A stretch of DNA of 30,788 bases, from contig NZ_JBLKSS010000011.1 in the NCBI RefSeq assembly GCF_047607725.1, positions 1 through 30,788 on the forward strand. The letters are read 5' to 3'. Source of the stretch: JBLKSS01 sp047607725. Its GTDB lineage: Bacteria; Pseudomonadota; Gammaproteobacteria; Enterobacterales; Enterobacteriaceae. Below the pieces are notes generated by a model that had not been told where the DNA came from, did no database searches, and saw only the letters and a program-made list of their open reading frames with translations. The position numbers and the translations under genes were made by a program. Positions 17,432-25,472 of this stretch are shown here, piece by piece. Within the stretch, counting starts at the first letter, position 1. Every line of letters starts with the position of its first letter.

Positions 17432-18370
17432 TCATTCATCTTCCAATGAAGGACTTTCCCCTTCCAGTGACGGCGGGGGTTTTGGCGTATAGGTATCGCT
17501 GCCCGACTGTAGGGCATTGAAAATCGCCAATGCCAATTCGTTTTCACCGTGGGGATTTTTATATAGCGCATAGCGCGTGGCGAGCAGCTCGGGCAGACCG
17601 TCGCTCACCCCCAGCACGCGCAAATCGGGGCTCATCATTTCCACCGGCCGCAGGGTGATGCCCATGCCTGCTTTGACCGCCGCGCGCACGGCGGCGAGCG
17701 TCGAGGCGATGTAGGCGATACGCCACGGCACCCCCGCCGCATCGAGGCTTTCCACGGCCAGGGTGCGAAACGGGCTAGGCTCGTCCAGCACCACCAGCGG
17801 GACCACCTCGCCGGGCGTGAAGCGATAATCCGCCGCGCAGTACCAAAGCGTTGGCGAGGTGCGCAGCGTCACCGCAGGATGCGCGAAGGCGTAGCGAGCG
17901 CTCTGAGTACTGATGGCCAAATCCACTTCGCCGTTGTTGAGCATTTGCACCATTTGCGGACCGCGCTTCACGCAGACATCCACGGACAGTTTGGGGTAAA
18001 TTCGGGTAACGCGATTAAGCAGGTAGGGCAGGATGGTGTCGGCCGTGTCATCGGACGCGCCTATGGTCAGCACACCCTGGATATTGCTGAACATAAGGGA
18101 AGTACAGGCTTCGTCATTGTACAGTAAAATATTGCGAGCATAGCCAAGCAGTTGAATTCCATGTTCAGTTAAAAGCTTATTACGACCATGACGGGCGAAA
18201 AGCTCTTTCCCCACAAGCTGTTCTAATCGCTGCATTTGCTGGCTAACCGCAGACTGCGTGCGGCAAACTGAGGCCGCTGCCGCAGCGAAGGTGTTAAGAT
18301 CGGCGACGGCAACAAACGTTCTCAACAGATCGAGATCAAGATTGAGTACGGGACGATTTGCATTGGTCAT
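17432..18370 (-). CDS. lrhA: LysR-type transcriptional regulator LrhA (HexA/PecT type)
   Basis: LrhA is a LysR-family regulator that in E. coli represses flhDC, hence flagella and chemotaxis, and affects RpoS; the orthologues HexA and PecT control virulence and exoenzymes in soft-rot bacteria. The N-terminal helix-turn-helix (about 11-70: LDLDLLRTFVAVADLNTFAAAAASVCRTQSAVSQQMQRLEQLVGKELF) is nearly identical to E. coli. The ligand-binding domain (about 95-290) is more diverged. The length of 312 residues equals E. coli, although the C-terminal tail is unrelated and holds a short repeated SLE motif. It lies upstream of nuoA in the same orientation, as in E. coli, and appears functional. Confidence 0.95.
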   Translation of the reverse strand: MTNANRPVLNLDLDLLRTFVAVADLNTFAAAAASVCRTQSAVSQQMQRLEQLVGKELFARHGRNKLLTEHGIQLLGYARNILLYNDEACTSLMFSNIQGVLTIGASDDTADTILPYLLNRVTRIYPKLSVDVCVKRGPQMVQMLNNGEVDLAISTQSARYAFAHPAVTLRTSPTLWYCAADYRFTPGEVVPLVVLDEPSPFRTLAVESLDAAGVPWRIAYIASTLAAVRAAVKAGMGITLRPVEMMSPDLRVLGVSDGLPELLATRYALYKNPHGENELALAIFNALQSGSDTYTPKPPPSLEGESPSLEDE

Positions 18371-19366
18371 ATATTGTCTTCACTGTTTGAATTCTAATTA
18401 CAAACTACTGTCCTGGCGTTGCAAAAGGTGGTAACTCCATCGTATTGTCAAAACCCGGCCTTGAGCATATCGAGCCGTCCGTAAGGCCAGGCGCCTCGAA
18501 CGATATGCACTATTTGTGCCGGATGGTTCATTCTTCAACAATCACGCTACCACTTAAATAAAAGACTGCCGCGAAACTGAAACTAAGCACCAATGCGGTC
18601 AATACATTTACTTTGTTAAGGATAACATCTGTTCCCCTTGATGTATAAAAAAAAATAAGCTGGCAGCTTACTACAAACGTTAATTTAATTAATTAAACGC
18701 TTGGTCAGTAATGGCAATAAATGTTAGATATTAATAATTAAGCGTTATTTTATCTTACGGCGCCGCTTATTTACATAAATTTCTCTTAACTGTTGTTTAA
18801 ACGAAAAAAAGTGTCTTCTTTTCTAAATCTGGCCGCCTGTTAAAGGTATACCATAAATAACCCCGCGACGGTCAAGAAGTTAAATTTCGCCTCTTGCGCC
18901 AGACGACGCACTAAATGAAATACTCCCTCAACGAGGCGGCGATTTCGTCATTTGCTGGCCCAATAGCTTGGGCGGGACACCGCGGCCGCATTCACGCCAC
19001 CCGCACGCCGACCAAGGCATTATCACTGCCTTTCGCCCTCTCTGGCCCCACGTCTTCCCTGACGCCCAGCATTTGCTTCACACCATAACCTATTCGCCGG
19101 CAAGATTGTATAAAAAGCGAGCGACCACCGCGTTTAATTTCGTTGCTCATGCTGCAGCGCTCATTATTCTGAAGAATTATTATCCCGCATTTTATAAGGG
19201 TTATTTTAAATAGAGATACACCTTCATAGATTTTAGTCGCCGGGGCAGTGCACAATCCCCCGCGCCGCACGGTTTCATCCTTCAAAAGCGCGCGGGACAA
19301 GAGTACATTAAGCAGATCATGCGTATCCATGGTGGGAATACGCTATCTGGCAGAAGGGTTAATATC
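18371..19366. other. Long AT-rich regulatory gap between divergent lrhA and alaA
   Basis: About 1 kb without a credible gene. The lrhA-proximal half (about 18540-18860) is very AT-rich, with runs of A and a TTAATTTAATTAATTAA tract near 18681-18697 that would suit H-NS, IHF or Lrp binding. The alaA-proximal half is mixed and has short open frames with no ribosome site or family match. A long gap at this place is also found in E. coli, where LrhA activates its own gene and Lrp represses alaA. I cannot define promoters with confidence. Confidence 0.6.
19352..19358 (+). promoter_or_regulatory. alaA ribosome binding site deciding a GTG start
   Basis: The purine-rich AGAAGGG lies eight bases before a GTG at 19367. 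It favours this GTG over the in-frame ATG at 19319, which has no such site. Confidence 0.6.
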
Positions 19367-20584
19367 GTGGTCGCACCCGTAGAAAAATCCAGCAAACTGG
19401 AAAACGTTTGTTATGACATTCGTGGCCCCGTGCTGAAAGAGGCAAAACGCCTGGAAGAAGAAGGCAACAAGGTCATTAAGTTGAATATCGGCAACCCGGC
19501 CCCGTTCGGTTTTGAAGCGCCGGACGAGATCCTGGTGGACGTGATTCGCAATCTGCCCACCGCCCAGGGCTATAGCGACTCCAAGGGGCTGTATTTCGCG
19601 CGCAAGGCCATTATGCAGCATTACCAGGCGCGCGAGATGCTGGATCTCACCGTGGAGGATGTCTATATCGGCAACAGCGTCTCGGAATTGATTCAGCAAT
19701 CCATGCAGGCGTTGCTCAACAGCGGCGATGAAATGCTGATCCCGGCGCCGGATTACCCGCTGTGGACGGCGTCGGTTGCGCTGTCGGGCGGCAACGCGGT
19801 ACATTATCTGTGCGATGAGGAAGCGTGCTGGTTTCCCGACCTGGACGATATCCGCCGCAAAATAACGCCCCGCACGCGCGGGCTGGTGATTATCAATCCG
19901 AATAATCCCACCGGCGCGGTCTACAGTAAAGACATGCTGATGTCGCTGGTTGAAATCGCCCGGCAGCATAATCTGATTATCTTCTCGGACGAGATTTACG
20001 ATAAAATTCTCTACGACGCCGAGGAACATCACTCTATCGCGGCGCTGGCGCCCGATCTTCTTACCGTCACGTTCAACGGCCTGTCGAAAACCTACCGCGT
20101 CGCCGGTTTCCGGCAAGGCTGGATGGTGCTCAACAGCCCGAAGAAACACGCCAAAGGCTATATCGAAGGGCTGGAAATGCTGGCGTCGATGCGCTTGTGC
20201 GCCAATGTGCCGATGCAGCATGCGATCCAGACCGCTCTCGGCGGCTATCAGAGCATCAGCGAGTTTATTCAACCGGGCGGGCGGCTATATGAGCAGCGCA
20301 ATCGGGCCTGGGAGCTTATCAACGACATCCCTGGCGTATCCTGCGTGAAGCCGAGCGGCACGCTGTATATGTTCCCGCGCTACGATGCCAAACGCTTTAA
20401 TATCCATGACGATCAGAAGCTGGTGCTCGATCTGCTGCTGCAGGAGAAAGTGCTGCTGGTTCAGGGTAGCGCTTTTAACTGGCCCTGGCCGGATCATTTG
20501 CGCATTGTGACATTGCCGCGGGTAAACGAGCTGGAAACCGCCATCGGCAAGTTCGGCCGCTTTATGCAGCATTATCACCAATAA
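19367..20584 (+). CDS. alaA: Glutamate-pyruvate aminotransferase AlaA
   Basis: AlaA is the main PLP-dependent alanine transaminase, making alanine from pyruvate and glutamate in the cytosol. From the GTG at 19367 the product has 405 residues, exactly the E. coli length, and begins with the family stretch APVEKSSKLENVCYDIRGPVLKEA. Fold-type I features are visible: NIGNPAPFGF, the PNNPTGAVYS motif, the FSDEIYDKILYD aspartate-tyrosine pair, and the PLP lysine in FNGLSKTYRVAGFRQGWM. The end (FGRFMQHYHQ) agrees with the family. The gene is intact; the next gene, yfbR, is 328 bases away instead of the short gap of E. coli. Confidence 0.95.
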   Translation: MVAPVEKSSKLENVCYDIRGPVLKEAKRLEEEGNKVIKLNIGNPAPFGFEAPDEILVDVIRNLPTAQGYSDSKGLYFARKAIMQHYQAREMLDLTVEDVYIGNSVSELIQQSMQALLNSGDEMLIPAPDYPLWTASVALSGGNAVHYLCDEEACWFPDLDDIRRKITPRTRGLVIINPNNPTGAVYSKDMLMSLVEIARQHNLIIFSDEIYDKILYDAEEHHSIAALAPDLLTVTFNGLSKTYRVAGFRQGWMVLNSPKKHAKGYIEGLEMLASMRLCANVPMQHAIQTALGGYQSISEFIQPGGRLYEQRNRAWELINDIPGVSCVKPSGTLYMFPRYDAKRFNIHDDQKLVLDLLLQEKVLLVQGSAFNWPWPDHLRIVTLPRVNELETAIGKFGRFMQHYHQ

Positions 20585-20912
20585 GCGCGCCCGCGGCACT
20601 CGGCAAGCCGGTATGGCGCCTGACCGACGCCGCAGCGGCGGAACTGCATACGTCTGCCGAGCGCCGGCAACGGGCGTGCTGCCTGCCCGGCGTCGTGGAG
20701 CAGACATCGCCGCCCTGCGACGGCATCGGCATCGGCATCGGCATCGGCATCGGCATCGGCATCGGCATCGGCATCGGCATCGGCATCGGCATCGGCATCG
20801 GCATCGGCATCGGCATCGGCATCGGCATCGGCATCGGCATCGTGAGATTTGCATATCCGCCGCCGGGTGCGCACAATAGCGTTTCCGTTGTCGCGTCTTT
20901 CTGGAAACGTTT
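20585..20912. other. Expanded alaA-yfbR gap with hexamer array
   Basis: The gap contains about 137 bases of GC-rich sequence without a recognisable gene, then a 120-bp array of hexamers, then about 70 bases leading to the yfbR start. All six frames stay open across the array, giving spurious frames. One plus-strand frame (GTG at 20695, 73 codons) ends in a TGA overlapping the yfbR ATG, but its GTG lacks a ribosome site. Confidence 0.7.
20722..20841. repeat. (GGCATC)20 perfect hexanucleotide microsatellite
   Basis: Twenty uninterrupted copies of GGCATC, counted base by base, with no substitution, lying 71 bases upstream of the yfbR ATG. Perfect identity over 120 bp implies recent expansion or active slippage. 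As the unit is a multiple of three, changes in copy number would not shift a reading frame but would change spacing between alaA and yfbR by six-base steps. Confidence 0.97.
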
Positions 20913-21512
20913 ATGACCCAAAGCCACTTCTTCGCCCATCTGTCACGCCTAAAGCTGATTAACCGCTGGCCGCTGATGCGCAATGTGCGCACCGAAAATG
21001 TCTCGGAGCACAGTCTGCAGGTGGCGTTTGTCGCCCACGTTCTGGCGCTCATCAATAATCGCCTGTTTGGCGCCAACCTGAACGCCGAGCGTATCGCGCT
21101 GCTGGCAATGTACCACGACGCCAGCGAAGTGCTGACCGGCGATATGCCGACGCCTATCAAGTATTACAACGCCCAAATCGCCCACGAGTACAAAAATATT
21201 GAAAAAATCGCGCAGCAAAAGCTGATTGATATGGTCCCGGAAGCGCTGCGTGAGGATTTCCGTCTGCTCATCGACGAGCAACATTACCTACCGGCGGAGA
21301 AAGCCGTCGTCAAGCAGGCCGATGCGCTGTGCGCCTATCTGAAGTGTCTGGAGGAGATTTCCACCGGTAATACCGAGTTTACCCTGGCGATGGCGCGCCT
21401 CGAAAAAACGCTGAACGAGTGGCGCAGCCCCGCGATGGACTATTTCCAGACGGTGTTTATCCCAAGCTTCAGCCTGTCGCTGGACGAAATTAGCCAGGAT
21501 TCGCCGCTGTAG
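20913..21512 (+). CDS. yfbR: 5'-deoxynucleotidase YfbR
   Basis: YfbR is an HD-domain phosphohydrolase that removes phosphate from 5'-deoxyribonucleoside monophosphates, using a divalent metal, in the cytosol. The 199 residues equal E. coli. Metal and substrate residues are in place: Arg18-Trp19 (LINRWPLMRN), His33 (SEHSLQVA), His68-Asp69 (MYHDASEVLTGD), Asp77, Glu122 and Asp137 (KQADALCAYLKCLEE). It ends LSLDEISQDSPL as in E. coli. It is convergent with yfbS; the 54-base gap to the yfbS remnant shows no strong terminator. Confidence 0.95.
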   Translation: MTQSHFFAHLSRLKLINRWPLMRNVRTENVSEHSLQVAFVAHVLALINNRLFGANLNAERIALLAMYHDASEVLTGDMPTPIKYYNAQIAHEYKNIEKIAQQKLIDMVPEALREDFRLLIDEQHYLPAEKAVVKQADALCAYLKCLEEISTGNTEFTLAMARLEKTLNEWRSPAMDYFQTVFIPSFSLSLDEISQDSPL

Positions 21513-21566
21513 CGTCGCCGGGCTCACCCGCGCCGCCTTCTGCCGCCGCGGCCCTCCCGTTTTGCC

Positions 21567-23234
21567 TCAAAAAGGGTAAAGCAGCGGCACCACCAGCACG
21601 CTGGCGGCCATCACCAGTAAAGTGAACGGCACGCCGATGCGCACAAAGTCGCTGAACTTGTAGCCCCCCGGCCCCAACACCAGCGTATTAACCGGCGAGG
21701 AGACCGGCGTCATGAACGCCGCCGAGGCGGCGACGGCGACAATCATGGCGAATGGATACGGCGAGACGCCCATCTGGTGCGCCGCGCCGCGCCGAGCGCG
21801 ATGGGCGCCATCAACACCGCGGTGGCGGTATTGGAAATAAACAGCCCGGTCACCGCGCACAGGATAAACAGGCTCAGCAGCATCATATGCGCCCCCGCCC
21901 CGCCCGACAGGCGCACCACGACATCCACGCCGCCGGTCTTCTCCAGCGCCAGAGCGAAGGGCATCATGCCGACCATGAGCACCAGCGCCAAGAGCGCATG
22001 GGGCGCCTGACTGGCCGCGGGCGCAACCTGGTCCACTTCGGCCGGCAGATTGAGCAGAATAAAATCGCGTGTCCGGGACTGCAACTGCCAGATGCGTTTC
22101 CAGTCGCCTATCACCAGCAGGATATCCCCCAGCTGTAACGGCTCGTCGATCAGCACTCCCGGCAGCGCCTCGCCGTTGCGGCGGATGCCCGCCACATTCA
22201 ATCCGTAGCGGCTGCGAAACGCCACTTCTCTCAGGCTATGGCTCAAAAGGGCGGAATCCGGGATCAGGCTGACCTCCGCCATTCCCACGTCGCGCGCCTG
22301 GCTGGAAAAATACTCGCCACGCAGCACCATCGGCTCCAGTTGCTGTTCGCTGCAAAACTGACGCAAATCCATTTCAGCGGCGGACATGTCGATCAGCAGC
22401 ACATCCCGCGGGCGCAGCTCGGTATTACCGCCGGCGCTGACCATCACCCGGTGGAACTTACGCCAGCGTTCAATGCCCACCACGTTGGCGCCGTAGCGAT
22501 CGCGCAGGCGCAAATCATCCAGACGGCGGCCGATGAGCGGCGCGCAGCGCCAGCCGGTAATCGCGGATCAGATCGCGGAAAGTGCGGCGCTGCCAGGTTT
22601 CGCCGGCGCGGCCGTCATCGGGCGCCGTCAGCCAGAAACGCGCCATCGCCATATAACCGATGCCGAGCACCAGCACCAGCACCAGGCAGCCTATCGGCGT
22701 CACCGCGAAAAAGCCGAACGCCGGCAGATTGTTGCGCAACAGTTCGCTATTGACCACCATATTGGACGGCGTCGCCACCAGCGTCATCATGCCGCTGATA
22801 AGCCCGGCGAAACTGAGCGGCATCATCAGCCGTCCCGGCGGGGTTTTCATGCGCTACGCGATGCTGAGCACCACCGGAATAAAAATAGCCACCACGCCGG
22901 TTGAGCTCATAAACGCGCCCAGCGCGGACACCGTGACCATCAATAGCAGCAGCATACGCAGCTCGCTGTTGCCCGCCATACGTACCAACCAGTCCCCTAC
23001 CGACAGCGCAATGCCGGTACGCACCAGCCCGTCGCCGATGACGAACAGCGCGGCGATGAGCAGCACGTTAGGATCGCTGAAACCGGCGGTGGCTTCAGCC
23101 AGGGTCAGCGTCCCGCTCAGCACGAAGGCGACAATGACCAATAGCGCCACCACATCCATGCGCACCTTCCCGGTGATAAACAGCACTACCGCCGCTAGCA
23201 GCAGGCCAAGCACCCAGAGGAGTTCGTCGTTCAT
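21567..23234 (-). pseudogene. yfbS: yfbS: SLC13/DASS-type transporter with TrkA-C domains, multiply broken
   Basis: YfbS is a predicted inner-membrane transporter of the divalent anion/Na+ symporter type with two cytoplasmic TrkA-C domains, about 610 residues in E. coli. Homology covers the whole gene, from MNDELLWVLGLLLAAVVLF to a C-terminus ending VVPLLYPF. It is broken at four places or more: an in-frame TAG at 22854-22856 after the first membrane block; a small out-of-frame deletion near 22530-22545; loss of about 45 codons near 21968-21985, where LVLMV runs directly into GMMPF; and a frameshift near 21785 before MGVSPYPFAM. The separate open pieces at 22854-23282, 22515-22850, 21743-22513 and 21567-21860 are fragments of this one gene. 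Confidence 0.93.
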
Positions 23235-23282
23235 GCCAACATCCCAGTCCTGATAGCAGACATTACGTCCACAGCATGCCAT

Positions 23283-23307
23283 AAAAAAACCCCGGCGAGG
23301 CGGGGTT
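23283..23307 (-). terminator. Rho-independent terminator after hxpA
   Basis: On the minus strand a 7-bp stem (AACCCCG at 23301-23307 with CGGGGTT at 23288-23294, six-base loop) runs directly into seven consecutive T. It lies about 60 bases after the hxpA stop and before yfbS, so it ends the yfbU-hxpA transcript. Confidence 0.85.
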
Positions 23308-23365
23308 CAAACCATTTTTTGCGCGATCAGGCGACCTCGCGACGACTCACCAGGGCGTAGTCCCC

Positions 23366-24019
23366 TTAGCGGGTCACCACCAACTGGCGCAGCGAATCGA
23401 CGAGCATGCCCACCGCCTCTTTTTGCGGCGTTTTCGGCGGCGGATTAACGGCTATCACTGGGCAACCCGCCGCCAGTCCGGACTGGATGCCGGCGATGGC
23501 GTCCTCCACCACAATGCACTCGGCGGGCCGCAGGCCCAGCGTCTTGGCGCCGAGCAGGTAAGGATCCGGCTGCGGTTTACCGCGCGGCACCTGCTCCGCG
23601 GTGATAAGCACCGGCGGCGTCGGAAGCCGCCCCGCGCGCACCCGGGCGGAGGCGACCTGCAGCGATCCGGAGGTCACAATCGCCCACGGTAGCTGCAGGC
23701 GGTTAAGGTCGTTCAACAGTTCGCGGGCGCCCGGCAGCGCGTTTACGCCGTCGATGGTTTCGGCTTCAAAGCGTTCCAGGAGACGATACTCGTGCTGTAT
23801 CGTCTCTTCGCTTTGCCCCGGCATAAAGTGGTGCAACGAGATAATCGCCTGTTTGCCGTGTATAAAATTCAACACCTCCGCCTCCGGCACGCCATGGCGC
23901 CGCGCCCAGTTGCCCCAGGCCAGCTCCACCACCGGCAACGAATCTATCAAAGTCCCATCCAGGTCAAACAAAAAGCCTAAACCGCGCACAAGCCGCTCCT
24001 TAACTTCATCTTCAGGCAT
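23366..24019 (-). CDS. hxpA: HAD-superfamily sugar phosphatase HxpA (YfbT)
   Basis: HxpA is a cytosolic HAD phosphatase acting on small sugar phosphates. HAD motif I is FLFDLDGTLIDSLP (about 17-30) with the nucleophilic and acid aspartates; motif II is the serine in AIVTSGS; motif III the lysine in PRGKPQPDPYLLGA; motif IV IVVEDAIAGIQSG. The 217 residues compare with 216 in E. coli, with an N-terminus about eight residues longer and a shorter C-terminus. The ATG lies within the last codons of yfbU (overlap of eight bases), implying coupled translation. It appears intact. Confidence 0.93.
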   Translation of the reverse strand: MPEDEVKERLVRGLGFLFDLDGTLIDSLPVVELAWGNWARRHGVPEAEVLNFIHGKQAIISLHHFMPGQSEETIQHEYRLLERFEAETIDGVNALPGARELLNDLNRLQLPWAIVTSGSLQVASARVRAGRLPTPPVLITAEQVPRGKPQPDPYLLGAKTLGLRPAECIVVEDAIAGIQSGLAAGCPVIAVNPPPKTPQKEAVGMLVDSLRQLVVTR

Positions 24020-24506
24020 TGATAATTTGCGAAATTTCCACCGCGCTCAGATGATATTGACGCGGACAAGCCTGCCAGATCGCCAGCATACGCAGATATT
24101 TATCTCACATTTTTGTCTGGGCGTTGAAACCGTGGGTACCGGAGTCGAAGTGGGTGTAGCGCCCTTCGGTGAATACCATGAAACGGACATAGCCAAGATA
24201 ACGCGCTTCCGTGGCGGCATCGAAACCGAGAAACGCCAGGCGGCGTTCGTCAATGTCCTGGCGGTCCTTCAAATTGGACCAGGACACCTGCATGGCGTGA
24301 TGCATTTCCATGATATCGATAATACTACGGCAAACGTCTTCGCTCAACGCGCCGAAATCGTGATCCAACTCGCGCATCTGCAGGCCATAGCCGCGCTCGA
24401 TGATGGTTTGCAGCCGGCGGTAGCGCTCGCTGTTGTCGGGGTCAAGCAAGGTCATCATTTTATACTGATTTGACAAGATAAGCCGTTGGGCGTTGGTCAT
24501 GTCCAT
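24012..24506 (-). pseudogene. yfbU: yfbU with an in-frame TGA at codon 134 of 164
   Basis: YfbU is a conserved enterobacterial protein of poorly known role (UPF0304). Residues 1-133 agree closely with E. coli (MTNAQRLILSNQYKMM, SIDIMEMHHA-like helix, GFDAATEARYLGYVRFMV, GTHGFNAQ). At 24105-24107 a TGA stands where the family has tryptophan (M-W-E-K-Y), a one-base change from TGG. The remaining 30 codons are still readable (KYLRMLAIWQACPRQYHLS, ending QIINA), so the full frame of 164 residues matches the E. coli length. A good ribosome site, AGGAG, precedes the ATG at 24506. The product, if made, would be a 133-residue protein of unknown activity. Confidence 0.85.
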
Positions 24507-24669
24507 AAAGCACTCCTGGTGTTAAAAGCCTGGCCGCGCCAGGAAAGTTCGCAGGCGTCAGCATGGCATAGCGCTGGACGCCGGGGTAGTGCAAACCCCG
24601 CTTTGTTTGATGTAAACCATGACCGGATGAAATATTTATGGCGGCGGGTGCAGACGCGGCCTTTAGGAT

Positions 24670-25125
24670 TTACAAATCATCCAGAAACGCTTTATCGAGC
24701 AGTTTAAACGCTCTTTTGAGCACCTCGGCCAACATCTGATAGGTCGGTACCCCTTCAACCGGCGCCAGCGCCTGGCCGGCCTCGTTGAGCTTTTGCCGCA
24801 CTTCGTGGAACCAGGTCAGCAGCGAAGGCGGCAGCGGCGTGACCGACCGCTTGCCGAGCCACCACAAGCCTTGCATCGGCAGGCTGCAGGCAAAGATGGC
24901 GGTGGCCACCGCTGGGCCAAGCTGCCCCCCGAGGGCGATTTGCCAGCTCAGGGTAAAGACCGCGATCGCCGGCATGTAGCGCACGCCGAAACGCGTGGCG
25001 CGTACCACACGGTGTTCAGGGAAGATTGGCGCCAGGCTTTTTTCAGCGGGCCAGGCCTTCATATAGTATTGTCCGCGTTGGAATATCTTGTACCAACTTA
25101 CCGAACCGGAAGGGAGCGTCGACAT
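24670..25125 (-). CDS. yfbV: Inner-membrane protein YfbV (UPF0208)
   Basis: YfbV is a conserved inner-membrane protein; in E. coli it has been linked to separation of the Ter macrodomain from flanking chromosome regions. The product has 151 residues, the E. coli length, from the ATG at 25125. Two hydrophobic segments (about 45-62 MPAIAVFTLSWQIALGG and 65-83 GPAVATAIFACSLPMQGL) are followed by the conserved WWLGKRSVTPLPP. The C-terminus is soluble and charged, ending LDKAFLDDL as in E. coli. It is divergent from ackA and heads the run towards yfbU. Confidence 0.93.
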   Translation of the reverse strand: MSTLPSGSVSWYKIFQRGQYYMKAWPAEKSLAPIFPEHRVVRATRFGVRYMPAIAVFTLSWQIALGGQLGPAVATAIFACSLPMQGLWWLGKRSVTPLPPSLLTWFHEVRQKLNEAGQALAPVEGVPTYQMLAEVLKRAFKLLDKAFLDDL

Positions 25126-25472
25126 AGCGGACCTCAACTTTATGAGTAATGATTAAAATTTTCGCGCAATTTCACAATGCATTTTATAACATTTAAATAT
25201 ATTTTGTCTTTACCGCGGTCTCTCGTTATCCTATTCCGCGCTGCGGGGCTTAGCATTAGCATGCGCCGCCGCCCGCGTTCAGGTCGACCGCGACAGCCAG
25301 GGGGCAAAGCCGCCTATGGCTAACGTATCAGGGCCGCGTGAGCGCATTGCCGACATCATAACCGCGAAAACACCGCATCCATGATGTTAATCATAAATGT
25401 CAGCGGCGGAATGCGCTACGATTAAAGCTTGTTTGACGAATTATTAACCACGCATAACAAGTAGGTACTTCC
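25126..25472. promoter_or_regulatory. Divergent yfbV-ackA promoter region
   Basis: This 347-bp gap should hold both promoters. For ackA a good -10 hexamer, TACGAT, is at 25417-25422, about 50 bases before the ATG, with no clear -35 box, which suggests activator dependence. A GTTAATCATAAATGT stretch at 25386-25400 resembles part of an ArcA site, in line with E. coli ackA control, but it is weak. For yfbV an AT-rich TATAAA lies at 25183-25188 on the minus strand. No gene is seen here. Confidence 0.45.
25132..25135 (-). promoter_or_regulatory. yfbV ribosome binding site
   Basis: GAGG sits six bases before the ATG at 25125, selecting it over an in-frame TTG at 25137. Confidence 0.6.

Noticed and set aside
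18968..19330. Short open frames in the lrhA-alaA gap on both strands
   Set aside because: No ribosome sites, no recognisable family and composition typical of a non-coding region.
20695..20916. Plus-strand 73-codon Gly-Ile repeat frame coupled to yfbR by a TGA/ATG overlap
   Set aside because: It has a GTG start without a ribosome site and no homology; kept only as a remark under the repeat.
20285..21160. Minus-strand frames rich in Arg-Cys, Met-Pro or Asp-Ala dipeptides
   Set aside because: The dipeptides are only translations of the hexamer array, which is open in all frames; the remainder is antisense to alaA and yfbR.
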